From: Streptomyces canus
GTDB lineage: Bacteria > Actinomycetota > Actinomycetes > Streptomycetales > Streptomycetaceae
Reading direction: 5' to 3'
NCBI RefSeq assembly: GCF_030815415.1
Contig: NZ_JAUSWW010000001.1
Span: 8,680,001-8,744,000 of the forward strand
DNA length: 64,000 nt
Shown piece after piece: positions 51,924 to 60,156 of the stretch; position 1 is the stretch's first letter; every line of letters starts with the position of its first letter. The notes below the pieces were generated by a model, which was not told the DNA's origin, searched no databases, and was given only the letters and a program-made list of their open reading frames with translations. The position numbers and the translations under genes are program-made.

Positions 51924-53423
51924 GTGATCCTGTTGAAGAACCCCCGAACCCGGCACAGACGACTGGGAGTTGCCGCGGCCGCGGCCGGGCTCCTGGCGGC
52001 GATGCTGACGGCGGGACCCGCGGCCGCGACCCCCGACCCCGGGGACGGCCCGACCGTGGGCGAAGAAGTGTCCCGGAGCACCGAGGCCGAGGTCCGGGCC
52101 GCGATAGCCGACGGGGAGATACCCGGCAAGGACGAGATCGTCCACTCCGCCAATATCGAGCACGTGGCCAACTCGCCCAAGGCCTTGGCGAGTCTCAACT
52201 CGGACCTGACGTTCCAGGGCAAGTACGCCTTCTCCGGCAACTTCGACGGCTTCGTCATCTATGACATCAGCAACCCGAAGGCACCGAAGACCGTGTCCCA
52301 GGTCCTGTGCCCCGGTTCCCAGAACGACATCTCGGTCTCCGGGAACCTGCTCTTCCTGTCGACCGACTCCTCGCGCACCGACAACAGCTGCAACAGCACC
52401 ACGCAGCCCGCGACGGAGAAGTCCTCCTGGGAGGGCATCAAGGTCTTCGACATCAGGGACAAGGCGAACCCGAAGTACGTCGCCGCCGTCGAGACCGCCT
52501 GCGGCTCGCACACCCACACGCTGGTGCCCGAGCGCAAGAACGTCTACGTCTACGTCTCCTCGTACTCGCCGAACGCCGCCTACCCCGACTGCCAGCCGCC
52601 GCACGACGGCATCTCCGTCGTCAAGGTGCCGCGCAACTCCCCCCAGAACGCGGCGGTCGTGAGCTTCCCGGTGCTGTTCCCGGGTGAGGGCCCGGACGGC
52701 GGCGGCAACCCCGGCGGACCCACCAACCCGGGCGTCTCCAAGACCACCGGCTGCCACGACATCACGGTGCTGCCCTCGAAGGACCTGGCGGCGGGCGCCT
52801 GCATGGGTGACGGCATCCTGTTCTCCCTCAAGGACCCCGAGAACCCGAAGGTCATCGACCGGGTGCAGGACAACGTCAACTTCGCGTTCTGGCACTCGGC
52901 GACCTTCAACCAGAAGGCGAACAAGGTCGTCTTCACCGACGAGCTGGGCGGCGGCGGCGCGGCCACCTGCAACGCGGCGATCGGTCCGAACCGTGGCGCC
53001 GACGGCATCTACGACATCGTCGGCAAGGGCGACAAGCGCAAGCTCGTCTTCCGCAGCTACTTCAAGATCCCCCGCTACCAGGCGGACGTCGAGGTCTGCG
53101 TGGCCCACAACGGCTCGCTGATCCCGGTCAAGGGCAAGGACATCATGGTCCAGGCCTGGTACCAGGGCGGCGTCTCCGTCTGGGACTTCACCGACTCCTC
53201 GAAGCCGAAGGAGATCGCCTACTTCGAGCGCGGCCCGGTGGACACCGAGCAGCTCACCACCGCCGGTCCCTGGTCGGCGTACTACTACAACGGCTACATC
53301 TACTCCAACGACATCGCCAAGGGCTTCGACGTCCTGAAGATCAACGACCGGCGCACGGACCCGGCCAAGCGGGTACGGCTGGGCGAGCTCAACGTCCAGA
53401 CGCAGCCTGACTACTTCGACTGA
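51924..53423 (+). CDS. Secreted LVIVD-repeat protein
   Basis: A 499-residue exported protein with LVIVD-type propeller repeats (GKYAFSGNFDGFVIYDISNPKAP, GIKVFDIRDKANPKYVAAVET, GVSVWDFTDSSKPKEIAYFE). The signal is RHRRLGVAAAAAGLLAAMLTAG, cut at PAAA-TPD. GTG 51924 has GGAGG five bases upstream. Several conserved Cys and His (TACGSHTHTLVPERKN, TTGCHDITVLPSKD, AFWHSATF, VEVCVAHNGS) could form a metal site, but this is inference. Its last 13 bases overlap the convergent TetR gene. Divergent from the DUF305 lipoprotein. Confidence 0.85.
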   Translation: MILLKNPRTRHRRLGVAAAAAGLLAAMLTAGPAAATPDPGDGPTVGEEVSRSTEAEVRAAIADGEIPGKDEIVHSANIEHVANSPKALASLNSDLTFQGKYAFSGNFDGFVIYDISNPKAPKTVSQVLCPGSQNDISVSGNLLFLSTDSSRTDNSCNSTTQPATEKSSWEGIKVFDIRDKANPKYVAAVETACGSHTHTLVPERKNVYVYVSSYSPNAAYPDCQPPHDGISVVKVPRNSPQNAAVVSFPVLFPGEGPDGGGNPGGPTNPGVSKTTGCHDITVLPSKDLAAGACMGDGILFSLKDPENPKVIDRVQDNVNFAFWHSATFNQKANKVVFTDELGGGGAATCNAAIGPNRGADGIYDIVGKGDKRKLVFRSYFKIPRYQADVEVCVAHNGSLIPVKGKDIMVQAWYQGGVSVWDFTDSSKPKEIAYFERGPVDTEQLTTAGPWSAYYYNGYIYSNDIAKGFDVLKINDRRTDPAKRVRLGELNVQTQPDYFD

Positions 53424-54088
53424 CCGGCCGCGGGATCCCCGGTCGCGAAGAAACGCGACAGATCGGTCTCGTACGTCCCGCCGGACGCCTCATCGGTGTC
53501 CGGCGGGACGCCCAGTTCCCATTCCAGCCGGTAGCGCCCGAACAACTCGGCCCGCAGCACCGGGATCGGCATCGGGACCCCGGGCACCAGGGCCGCGTAG
53601 ACCGAGCCCATGAGCAGGGCGCGCAGCATCGGATAGTCGGCGTCGACGTCGCCCGAGCCGTTGCGGGCGACGGTGTCCCTCAGCAGTTCGGCCAGGCGCC
53701 GCTGCTCCGGGCACGGCAGGAAACCCTCGGCGTGCAGCAGGCCGGCCATGTGCTGGCGCATCAGCACGGGCCGATCCCGGGCCAGGCCCAGAATCGCGTC
53801 GATGGCCCGCGCCATCCGCTCCTTGCCGTCGTCGGTGCGCGGCTCGCGCTCCAGCGCCTCCTCCAGCGTGCGGTGCATCAGCCGGTGCACGGCGGACTGC
53901 ACGAGCTGGCGCTTGCCGGGGAAGTAGTACGACGTCAGCCCACGCGCCGAACCGGCCCGGTCCGCGATGTCCCCGAGCGTCGTCGCCTCGTAGCCGTGCT
54001 CGGAGACCAGCTCGACGGCCGCCTGCAGGAGCCGCTCCCGGGAACGACGGCGCAACTCTTCATTGACCGAGGCGCTGCGCGGGGACAT
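53411..54088 (-). CDS. TetR-family transcriptional regulator
   Basis: A 225-residue TetR regulator with the helix-turn-helix RERLLQAAVELVSEHGYEATTLGDIADRAGSARGLTSYYFPGKRQL (in parts, residues about 18-63) and a helical ligand domain. ATG 54088 has AGGAG eight bases before it. A near-perfect palindrome in its leader (54103-54123) is almost certainly its own operator. It overlaps the LVIVD gene end by 13 bases. No divergent target gene is present, so autoregulation or control in trans is likely. Confidence 0.88.
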   Translation of the reverse strand: MSPRSASVNEELRRRSRERLLQAAVELVSEHGYEATTLGDIADRAGSARGLTSYYFPGKRQLVQSAVHRLMHRTLEEALEREPRTDDGKERMARAIDAILGLARDRPVLMRQHMAGLLHAEGFLPCPEQRRLAELLRDTVARNGSGDVDADYPMLRALLMGSVYAALVPGVPMPIPVLRAELFGRYRLEWELGVPPDTDEASGGTYETDLSRFFATGDPAAGQSK

Positions 54089-54102
54089 GCTGTAACTCCT
54101 GC

Positions 54103-54123
54103 GTTGACTGGTTACCAGCCAAC
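54103..54123. promoter_or_regulatory. Autoregulatory TetR operator
   Basis: A 21-base palindrome with arms GTTGACTGGT and ACCAGCCAAC around a central T (one mismatch in ten pairs). It lies 14 bases upstream of the TetR start codon, overlapping its promoter. Confidence 0.7.
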
Positions 54124-54177
54124 TATACTCAAGTCGTCCGGACCGGCCGGTGAAACGGCTGGTCAGGGCTGCCGTCT

Positions 54178-54208
54178 GTCTCGGGCGACGCGGGGGATCG
54201 CCCGAGAC
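54178..54208 (-). terminator. Terminator of HAD operon
   Basis: A perfect 11-base-pair stem (54178-54188 with 54198-54208) and nine-base loop, 34 bases after the stop of the minus-strand HAD gene. Confidence 0.7.
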
Positions 54209-54241
54209 GGGCGGTTCTTCCGCCCCAGTGGTGGCCTGAGG

Positions 54242-54958
54242 CTACTTACCGGCGGCGTTCTCCCGTGCCCCGTCCACGAGATCCAGCACCGCCAGCAGCC
54301 CGTCCGGGCGCTCGGTCACCGGAAGATGGTCCACGAAGTGCACCCCGCAGCCCAGCGCGGCCGCACCGCCGTCGGCCCGCCGGTCGTCACCGACCATCAG
54401 GGTCTGGCGCGGGTCGGCCCCGAGGCTCTCGCAGGCGAGGGCGAACAGCCGCGGATCCGGTTTCTGGACGCCGTGCTCGTACGACAGCGCATACGTGTCG
54501 ACGTACGGGTCGAGGCCGTGCTCCCGGAACACGGGCCGCAGGTCCCACCCGATGTTGCTCACGATCCCGACGCCGATCCCACGCTCGCGCAGCGCCCGGA
54601 GCACCTCGGCGGCGTCCGGGTAGGGCTGCCAGGCGGACGGCGACCGGTGCCGGTCGTAGAGCCGGTCGTACAGCCGCGGGTCGGGCAACGGCACCTGCCG
54701 GGAGAGCCCGGTGTAGGTGGCCCGGTGCAGCTCGGCGCTCTCGTCCCGGGTCGCCCACCGGCCCGCCAGCTCCTCGGGCACCCGTACGGGATTCGCCCCG
54801 CCCGGCAGCGCCCCCGCCACCTCCAGCGCCGTCGCCGCCGCGGTGATCTCGGCCTCGGGGAGCGCGATCCCGGTTTCGGCGAGCGTTCCGCGCAGCCAGG
54901 ACTCGGTGGACTCGATACGGAACAGGGTCCCGGAGAAGTCGAACAGCACTGCGATCAT
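54242..54958 (-). CDS. HAD-family hydrolase with DxS motif
   Basis: A 238-residue HAD hydrolase: motif I MIAVLFDFSGTLFR, motif II IGIVSNIGWDLRP-like (GVGIVSNIGWDLRP), motif III Lys in YEHGVQKPDPRLFALA and motif IV MVGDDRRADGGAAALG. The acid/base Asp two residues after the nucleophile is Ser here, as in some dehalogenase-like or otherwise divergent members, so ordinary phosphatase action may be weak or absent. It is nine bases after a conserved zinc-ribbon gene on the same strand and closes a three-gene cluster with PAP2 phosphatase. Confidence 0.83.
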   Translation of the reverse strand: MIAVLFDFSGTLFRIESTESWLRGTLAETGIALPEAEITAAATALEVAGALPGGANPVRVPEELAGRWATRDESAELHRATYTGLSRQVPLPDPRLYDRLYDRHRSPSAWQPYPDAAEVLRALRERGIGVGIVSNIGWDLRPVFREHGLDPYVDTYALSYEHGVQKPDPRLFALACESLGADPRQTLMVGDDRRADGGAAALGCGVHFVDHLPVTERPDGLLAVLDLVDGARENAAGK

Positions 54959-54967
54959 GCACAGATC

Positions 54968-55468
54968 CTACGAGTCGACGTTCCACTCGACGGGAAGATC
55001 ACTGCCGCAGAACACGCACACGAACTCGCTCTCACGCACCACGGAACACTCCCGGCACCGCTCGCAGCGACGGAACACCACCTCGTGGGTGAAGCGGCCG
55101 GGATGGCCGACGCCGGCGGAATCCAGGGCACGGGCGACCGCGTGCCACGACGTGAGGTCCGGGCAGTAACCGGTGGACTGGTTGCTGATCTCGTGGGCCG
55201 TCCACGGTCCGGACGCCCGGCTGAAGGCCATCTCGCCGGCCGCCAGCACGGAACCGCCGCCCGCGCAGGCCACGTGCTCGCTGCGCCGTGGCGCGAGCCG
55301 CAGCCGGCCGTCCAGATCCACGACGAAGGTGTACGGCTCCCGGGCCTCGGCCTCGCCGCGCTCGACCGCCCAGGCGCCCAGGTCGACCGGTGACCCGATG
55401 GCACGGCCCCCGGCGCCGGGGCGGACCAGCGCCCGGATCTCCGCCGGTCCCACGTAGCGGTAGCTCAC
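54968..55468 (-). CDS. Conserved hypothetical with zinc-ribbon end
   Basis: A 166-residue protein with an N-terminal SYRYVGPAEIRALVRPG, a middle AGEMAFSR...EISNQSTGYCPDLTSW and a C-terminal zinc-ribbon-like cluster (FRRCERCRECSVVRE...FVCVFCGSDLPVEW), giving paired Cys-x2-Cys sites. This is a recurrent Streptomyces family without assigned role that I recognise only by pattern. The GTG start overlaps the PAP2 stop as GTGA, so translation is coupled, and the HAD gene follows nine bases after its stop. The cluster context suggests one transcript from 56136 to the terminator at 54178. Confidence 0.75.
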   Translation of the reverse strand: MSYRYVGPAEIRALVRPGAGGRAIGSPVDLGAWAVERGEAEAREPYTFVVDLDGRLRLAPRRSEHVACAGGGSVLAAGEMAFSRASGPWTAHEISNQSTGYCPDLTSWHAVARALDSAGVGHPGRFTHEVVFRRCERCRECSVVRESEFVCVFCGSDLPVEWNVDS

Positions 55469-56136
55469 GTCTTCCGCCGTGCGTGCACGAACACCGCCAC
55501 GGCCACCACCAGCACCCCCAGCAGCCAGCCGCCCACGACGTCCGAGGTCCAGTGGACGCCGAGCCAGATTCGGGTGACGCCGACGCCGACGACGGAGACG
55601 AGGGAGACGGCCAGGACCGCGCGGAAGACGCGGCGGTCGGCGCCGTGGTGGTGCAGGAGCCACAGCAGGAGACCGCAGACGACCGTGGCGGTCATGGCGT
55701 GGCCGGAGGGGTAGGCCGCGTAGTGAGCCGAGTCAACAGGGTCCCGCCAGAACGGGCGGGGACGGTCGACGGCGGCCTTGAGCCCCTGTTGCAGCAAGGT
55801 GCCCAGCAAGCACGTGATCCCCAGCCACAGGGCCGTCCACCACGCCTGGCGCCGCCACATCAGCCACAGTGCGACCACCGCGCACAGCAGTCGCATCGTC
55901 CACGGATCCCACACCCAGTCGGTGAGGATGCGGAAGGCATGGGTCAGCCCTGACTCGTCCACCGCCCAGCGGTGCGTGGTCGTCGCGATGTCGTTGTCGA
56001 GGCTCATCAGCGGGTGCCACCGGATCGCGACCAGGATGAGCAGCAGTACGGAGCACACGGTCAGGACACCGGCCGAGTGGAGGGCGGTGCGCTGGCCCTG
56101 CGGGCGGGACGGGGCGTCGACGGTCGGCGAGTGCAT
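55465..56136 (-). CDS. PAP2-family membrane phosphatase
   Basis: A 223-residue membrane phosphatase with about six helices. The three PAP2 motifs are visible: KAAVDRPRP, AAYPSGHAMTA and TRIWLGVHWTSDVVGG, holding the catalytic His residues. It likely dephosphorylates an undecaprenyl, phosphatidyl or similar lipid phosphate at the outer membrane face. ATG 56136 starts a Pro-rich leader of about 15 residues. It heads a coupled cluster with the zinc-ribbon gene (GTGA overlap) and HAD hydrolase. Confidence 0.9.
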   Translation of the reverse strand: MHSPTVDAPSRPQGQRTALHSAGVLTVCSVLLLILVAIRWHPLMSLDNDIATTTHRWAVDESGLTHAFRILTDWVWDPWTMRLLCAVVALWLMWRRQAWWTALWLGITCLLGTLLQQGLKAAVDRPRPFWRDPVDSAHYAAYPSGHAMTATVVCGLLLWLLHHHGADRRVFRAVLAVSLVSVVGVGVTRIWLGVHWTSDVVGGWLLGVLVVAVAVFVHARRKT

Positions 56137-56190
56137 ACTACGATCCTCGCCGACCGGCGGGGCAGGAGGCGAATTCCGCCGGACAGGCCC

Positions 56191-57126
56191 CTAGCCGAGC
56201 GCGCGCAATCCCGGCACGAACGCCACCAGCACCGGAACCACCGGCACCAGTGCCGCCGTCGCCGTCAGTCGCAGCCGGCGGGCCGCCGTGAGCCGGTCCC
56301 GGGGAGTCAGCAACCGGTTCACGCGCTGCGGGACATGGGCCTGCGGGGTCGGACAGGGCCCGAACACGCCCCGGTCCTCGTTGAGTTCCACCAGTGCCAG
56401 CGCGGTCGTCAGACGCCCGAAGCGGCGGGAGGCCATGTCGTCCGCGGCGAGCTCGACGAGCCGGTGCATCTCGTCGCGGAACGCGGCGAACACCGGAACC
56501 TGCGGAAACCCGCCCGCCAACGCGCCGGAACTGTGCAGCAGCCAGTCGTGCCGGGCCTGCGCGTGACCCTCCTCGTGGGCCAGCAGAGAGTCCAGCTGGC
56601 GCCCCTTGAGGCGGCGCAACGCGGCCGTGGTGATGACCAGTTGGGGCGCCGACCCGGGCAGCCACCAGGCGTCGGGACGCTCGCCCTCCAGGACCACGAG
56701 AGGGCCGGCGCCCCGCTCCTCGCCGGGCAACATCGGGGCCCGCACCAGGAGTTCGGCCCTGCGCAGCCGACGCCGAGTATGCGCCCGTACGATCTCCCGG
56801 ACCAGCATCGCCGCGCTCCACACCCCGCCCAGCGCCAGCGTCACCGCGGTCGTCGCCGCCCAGCTGCCGCCCCTGCCGAGCGCGTACGCCTCCACGACCC
56901 CGGACGGCGCCGGTGCGAAGACATGGCCGCGCACCGCCTGCCAGGCCGCGGCCGCGCTGAGCGTCATCGACAGGGCACAGCACAGGAGCACGGCCGCCAC
57001 CGCGCACTGCCACACCCACAGGGCGACCACGGGTTCACGGTCCACCCAGTCGGCCCGGGCGAGCAGCCGGGGAGCGAGGACGGCGGTCAGCGCGCCGAGC
57101 AGCAACAGTGCCGCGGGGACCATCAT
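56191..57126 (-). CDS. M56 (BlaR1-like) membrane metallopeptidase
   Basis: A 311-residue membrane peptidase. Two N-terminal helices, a third at about 90, the zinc site LLAHEEGHAQARHDWLL (HExxH), a downstream Glu in ELAADDMASRRFG and a final helix at about 285-305 match M56/BlaR1 proteases. There is no penicillin-binding sensor domain and no BlaI/MecI repressor gene beside it, which is usual for this actinobacterial group. It follows the DUF5134 gene by 75 bases on the same strand; that pairing is common. It could start at 57126 or at the next Met codon. Confidence 0.88.
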   Translation of the reverse strand: MMVPAALLLLGALTAVLAPRLLARADWVDREPVVALWVWQCAVAAVLLCCALSMTLSAAAAWQAVRGHVFAPAPSGVVEAYALGRGGSWAATTAVTLALGGVWSAAMLVREIVRAHTRRRLRRAELLVRAPMLPGEERGAGPLVVLEGERPDAWWLPGSAPQLVITTAALRRLKGRQLDSLLAHEEGHAQARHDWLLHSSGALAGGFPQVPVFAAFRDEMHRLVELAADDMASRRFGRLTTALALVELNEDRGVFGPCPTPQAHVPQRVNRLLTPRDRLTAARRLRLTATAALVPVVPVLVAFVPGLRALG

Positions 57127-57201
57127 GGGAGCAGCCTATGAGCGGCTCGCCACCCAGGGGTACGGACCGCGAGGGCAAAGTGACGCAGGACACGGAGGTG
57201 T

Positions 57202-57732
57202 TCAGAGCGTCGCCAGCATCGCGACCATGGCGATCCCCATCGACAGCCGGCACGCCCGCGCCAGCTCCGGCCGGTCGCCCCAGCCGACGGTCCCGCCCCC
57301 GGCGGCCACGGGCACCAGCCGCACCCCGGACAGCAGGACGTACCCCACGAAGTAGAGGAGTAACACCCCGGTCAGCAAGGGGATCCCGGATCCCGCGTGA
57401 TGCCCGGGCGAGGCGGCCATCACGACCGCCATGTAGACCATGGCCGACGCCCCCACCAGGTGGTGCAGATGGTGGGTGCTCGCCCGTGCCGCCCACAGTG
57501 CCCGTAAGGCCGCTGCGCCGAACACGAGGGCATAGACGGACCAGGCCCACGGCGGCGGGGTGAACACCGCCGCCGGTACGGCCATCGCGGCCATGCCGAA
57601 GCCCATGAGCGCCTCGCCGCCGGCCGCACGGCGCTGCTCCTCGACCTCGCTGCGCATCCGCAGCAGACAGTAGGCCCCGGTCGCCGCGCACAGCGCCACC
57701 AGCAGCCAGCCGGGCGAAGCCGGTCCGTGCAC
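57202..57732 (-). CDS. DUF5134 membrane protein
   Basis: A 176-residue integral membrane protein with about six helices and His-rich loops (STHHLHHLVGASAMVYMAVV, SPGHHAGSG), matching DUF5134, found next to M56 peptidases in actinobacteria. GTG 57732 (MHGPASPGWLL) is preferred because GGGAGG lies six bases upstream; a GTG two codons earlier is also possible. His-rich loops could bind metal. Function unknown; probable operon with the M56 gene. Confidence 0.8.
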   Translation of the reverse strand: MHGPASPGWLLVALCAATGAYCLLRMRSEVEEQRRAAGGEALMGFGMAAMAVPAAVFTPPPWAWSVYALVFGAAALRALWAARASTHHLHHLVGASAMVYMAVVMAASPGHHAGSGIPLLTGVLLLYFVGYVLLSGVRLVPVAAGGGTVGWGDRPELARACRLSMGIAMVAMLATL

Positions 57733-57862
57733 ACGCACCTCCCCGCTCGACGGTCGGTCAGGGATGCGATGCCCCGCCACTGTGGCGCGCACCCGGGCGC
57801 AAGGGTGTACACGGGGAGCATTCGGCGGAGCACGGCAGGTCAGCGAAGGCCCGTGAGAATCG

Positions 57863-57888
57863 TTTACGAGTAAAACACCTGCTAATGT
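57863..57888 (+). promoter_or_regulatory. Promoter with MarR-like operator, FUSC-marR operon
   Basis: TTTAC-GA-GTAAA (57863-57874) is a perfect inverted repeat just upstream of the -10-like TAATGT (57883-57888). The start codon is only eight bases after the -10, so the message is probably leaderless. Placement fits repression by the MarR protein of the operon. Confidence 0.6.
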
Positions 57889-57895
57889 TATCGGT

Positions 57896-59506
57896 ATGAG
57901 CTGCGCGACCCCACGTCTCCCCCTCGCCGGCGTCCTGCGCCTCGGCCGGCCCTCGGACATCTGGTTCAAGCCCGCCCTGAGCGTGGTCGTCGCGGTCGCC
58001 CCGCCCAATCTGACCCTGCTGGCACTCGGCCGGCTCGACCTGGCGATGTACACGATGGCCGGGTCGCTGTGCGCGCTGTACGCCCACAACCGCCCCTACG
58101 CCGCCCGGGCCCGCGCCCTGGCCTGGGTCGTGCTCGGCATGCTCACCGGCCTCGCCGTCGCCCTCGTCGCCGCGTCGCTCACCACGAGCGCCGTGGCGCT
58201 GGTCACGGTCGGCGCCCTCCTGGCCGCGGCGCAGAAGGCCCTGTGCGACGCGGCCCGTACCGGCCCGCCCGGCAACGTGATCTTCACCTTCATCAGCTCC
58301 GCCGCCCTGTTCGCCCCACAGACCCTCGGCCAGGTCCCCGGCCACCTGGCCCTCGCCGCCACGGCGGGCGTCTGGGCCTGGCTCATCGGCATGGCGCCAG
58401 GCCTGGTCCGCCCGCACGGCCCGGAACGCCGGGCCACCGCCCACGCGCTGCGCACCGCCGCCGCGTACGCAGAGAAGCCCGACGACCCCCGCGCCAGGGC
58501 CGCCGCAGCCGCCGCCGTCCAGGCCGCCTGGCAGGCACTGCTGTCCGCCGGCGCCCGCAACGAGCCCCGCCGCGCCCTCGACCGCCTCGTCGTCCGCGCC
58601 GAGGTCGCCCTCGCCGCCCCTGGCGACACCGACCCCGAACGGCTGCGGGCCTGGGCGCGTGACCTGCGCGGCAACGGACCGGTCCCGCGGACCGAGGACC
58701 GGGGCGAACTGCTCGGCATCGACGCCGAACTCAGCCTCGACAGCGTCCCGTGGTGGCGCCGGCTCGGCCCCCTGACCCCGCTCGCCCTGCGCACCGCCCT
58801 CGGGTGCACCCTGGCCGGATACGCCTCCCTGGCCTTCGGCGTCGGCCGCCCGTACTGGGCCCTGGTCACCGCAGCCTCCCTCTACCAGGCCAACCTCACC
58901 CTCACCTGGAGCCGCGGCGTCCAGCGCGTGGTCGGCAATCTCGCCGGTGTCCTCCTCTTCGCCGCCGTCGTCCCGCTCGCCCACCTCGGCCCGGCCGCCC
59001 TCGTCCTGTGCTGCCTCGCCTTCAACTTCGGCGCGGAGGCGCTGATCAGCCGCAACTACTGGCTCGGCAGCGTCTGCGTGACCCCGATGGCGCTGCTCAT
59101 CACCGAGTTCGCCGGCTTCCAGGAGCCCGGCCGGCTGATCACCGAGCGGGTCGTGGACACCGTCGTCGGCGCCCTGGTCGGCTTCGTCGCCGCGCTCGCC
59201 GTCACCGACCGGCGCGCCGGCGACCGCGTCGAGCACGCCCTGAGCGCCGTGGACCGCGCCCGCGAGCGCACGGCTCGCCTCCTCGCCGAGCCGGACCCGG
59301 CCACCGCTGCCCTGGAGTCGGCGCGCCGGACCCTGGCCGCCGCCCTGGTCGAGCTGCGTGGCACCGTGGACGCCGCGTCCGGCGAATGGTGGCAGCGCGC
59401 CCTGCCCCAGGAGCGGGTCGTGCTCGCCGAGCAGGCGGGACACCGTACGCTCGCCGCGACGACACGACGGCTGACCAGCGCGACGACGGAGGACGTACGG
59501 CCATGA
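57896..59506 (+). CDS. FUSC-family membrane transporter
   Basis: A 536-residue FUSC/AaeB-like transporter with two helical blocks (about 25-170 and 290-440) separated by a cytoplasmic helical domain. Family sequence is clear: RLDLAMYTMAGSLCALYAHNRPY, FAVGRPYWALVTAASLYQAN-like FGVGRPYWALVTAASLY, RGVQRVVGNLAGVLLFA and FNFGAEALISRNYWLG. It probably exports an aromatic or toxic organic acid. ATG 57896 appears leaderless. Its stop overlaps the marR start as ATGA, so the two are translated together. Paralogue of the FUSC gene at 30.9 kb. Confidence 0.88.
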   Translation: MSCATPRLPLAGVLRLGRPSDIWFKPALSVVVAVAPPNLTLLALGRLDLAMYTMAGSLCALYAHNRPYAARARALAWVVLGMLTGLAVALVAASLTTSAVALVTVGALLAAAQKALCDAARTGPPGNVIFTFISSAALFAPQTLGQVPGHLALAATAGVWAWLIGMAPGLVRPHGPERRATAHALRTAAAYAEKPDDPRARAAAAAAVQAAWQALLSAGARNEPRRALDRLVVRAEVALAAPGDTDPERLRAWARDLRGNGPVPRTEDRGELLGIDAELSLDSVPWWRRLGPLTPLALRTALGCTLAGYASLAFGVGRPYWALVTAASLYQANLTLTWSRGVQRVVGNLAGVLLFAAVVPLAHLGPAALVLCCLAFNFGAEALISRNYWLGSVCVTPMALLITEFAGFQEPGRLITERVVDTVVGALVGFVAALAVTDRRAGDRVEHALSAVDRARERTARLLAEPDPATAALESARRTLAAALVELRGTVDAASGEWWQRALPQERVVLAEQAGHRTLAATTRRLTSATTEDVRP

Positions 59507-60039
59507 CGGCGCAGACCAGCGGGGGAGACGGCCCGAGGACGGACACGGTCGCGGCGGTCGTCCGGCAGTGGCAGACCGTCCATCCCGGCCTCGACACCGG
59601 GCCCATGGAGATCATCGGCCGTATCAACCGCTCCGCCGCCCTCCTCCAGCAGGCCGAGGACGCCCCGCTGCGGCGGGCCGGTCTGAGCCGCCCCGAGTTC
59701 GACCTGCTCGGCGCGCTCCGCCGCACCGGCCATGAACTGACCCCGGGCGACCTGGCCCGTGAGACCTTCTCCTCGGGCGCCGCCGTCACCAAGCGCCTCA
59801 AGCAGCTCACCGGGCGCGGACTGGTCGAGCGCCGCGGTGACACCCGCGACCGCCGGGTGGTCCACCTCCGCCTGACAGACGCCGGCCGCGATCTCGTGGA
59901 CGGGATCCTGCCCGAGCAGCTCGCGTACGAGACCGCGGTGCTGTCCGTGCTGGACGGGGGGAAGCAGGGGGAACTGGCCTCACTGCTCGGCGAGTTGCTG
60001 ACGCGGCTGGAAGGCCGTCTCGGAGCGCTCCGCGTCTGA
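59503..60039 (+). CDS. MarR-family transcriptional regulator
   Basis: A 178-residue winged-helix regulator: GLSRPEFDLLGALRRTG, LTPGDLARETFSSGAAVTKRLKQLTGRGLVERR and the wing GDTRDRRVVHLRLTDAGRDLV. The ATG overlaps the FUSC stop (ATGA), showing coupled translation. It most likely represses its own operon through the TTTAC-GA-GTAAA element and is released by the transported compound. Confidence 0.9.
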   Translation: MTAQTSGGDGPRTDTVAAVVRQWQTVHPGLDTGPMEIIGRINRSAALLQQAEDAPLRRAGLSRPEFDLLGALRRTGHELTPGDLARETFSSGAAVTKRLKQLTGRGLVERRGDTRDRRVVHLRLTDAGRDLVDGILPEQLAYETAVLSVLDGGKQGELASLLGELLTRLEGRLGALRV

Positions 60040-60075
60040 CCGGCCGTTGCGCAAATTCCGGAAGCGGCTCCTCCA

Positions 60076-60105
60076 TTGACGTGATCCACACCTGCTCCCT
60101 AGGTT
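60076..60105 (+). promoter_or_regulatory. HrdB-like promoter for glycosidase
   Basis: TTGACG (60076-60081), an 18-base spacer, and TAGGTT (60100-60105) make a good vegetative Streptomyces promoter, with the gene start 52 bases downstream. A possible operator is not obvious. Confidence 0.55.
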
Positions 60106-60156
60106 CGGTTCGATGCGCCGACTCGTGTGCGAAATACCGGGCGAAGGAGAGATGTC

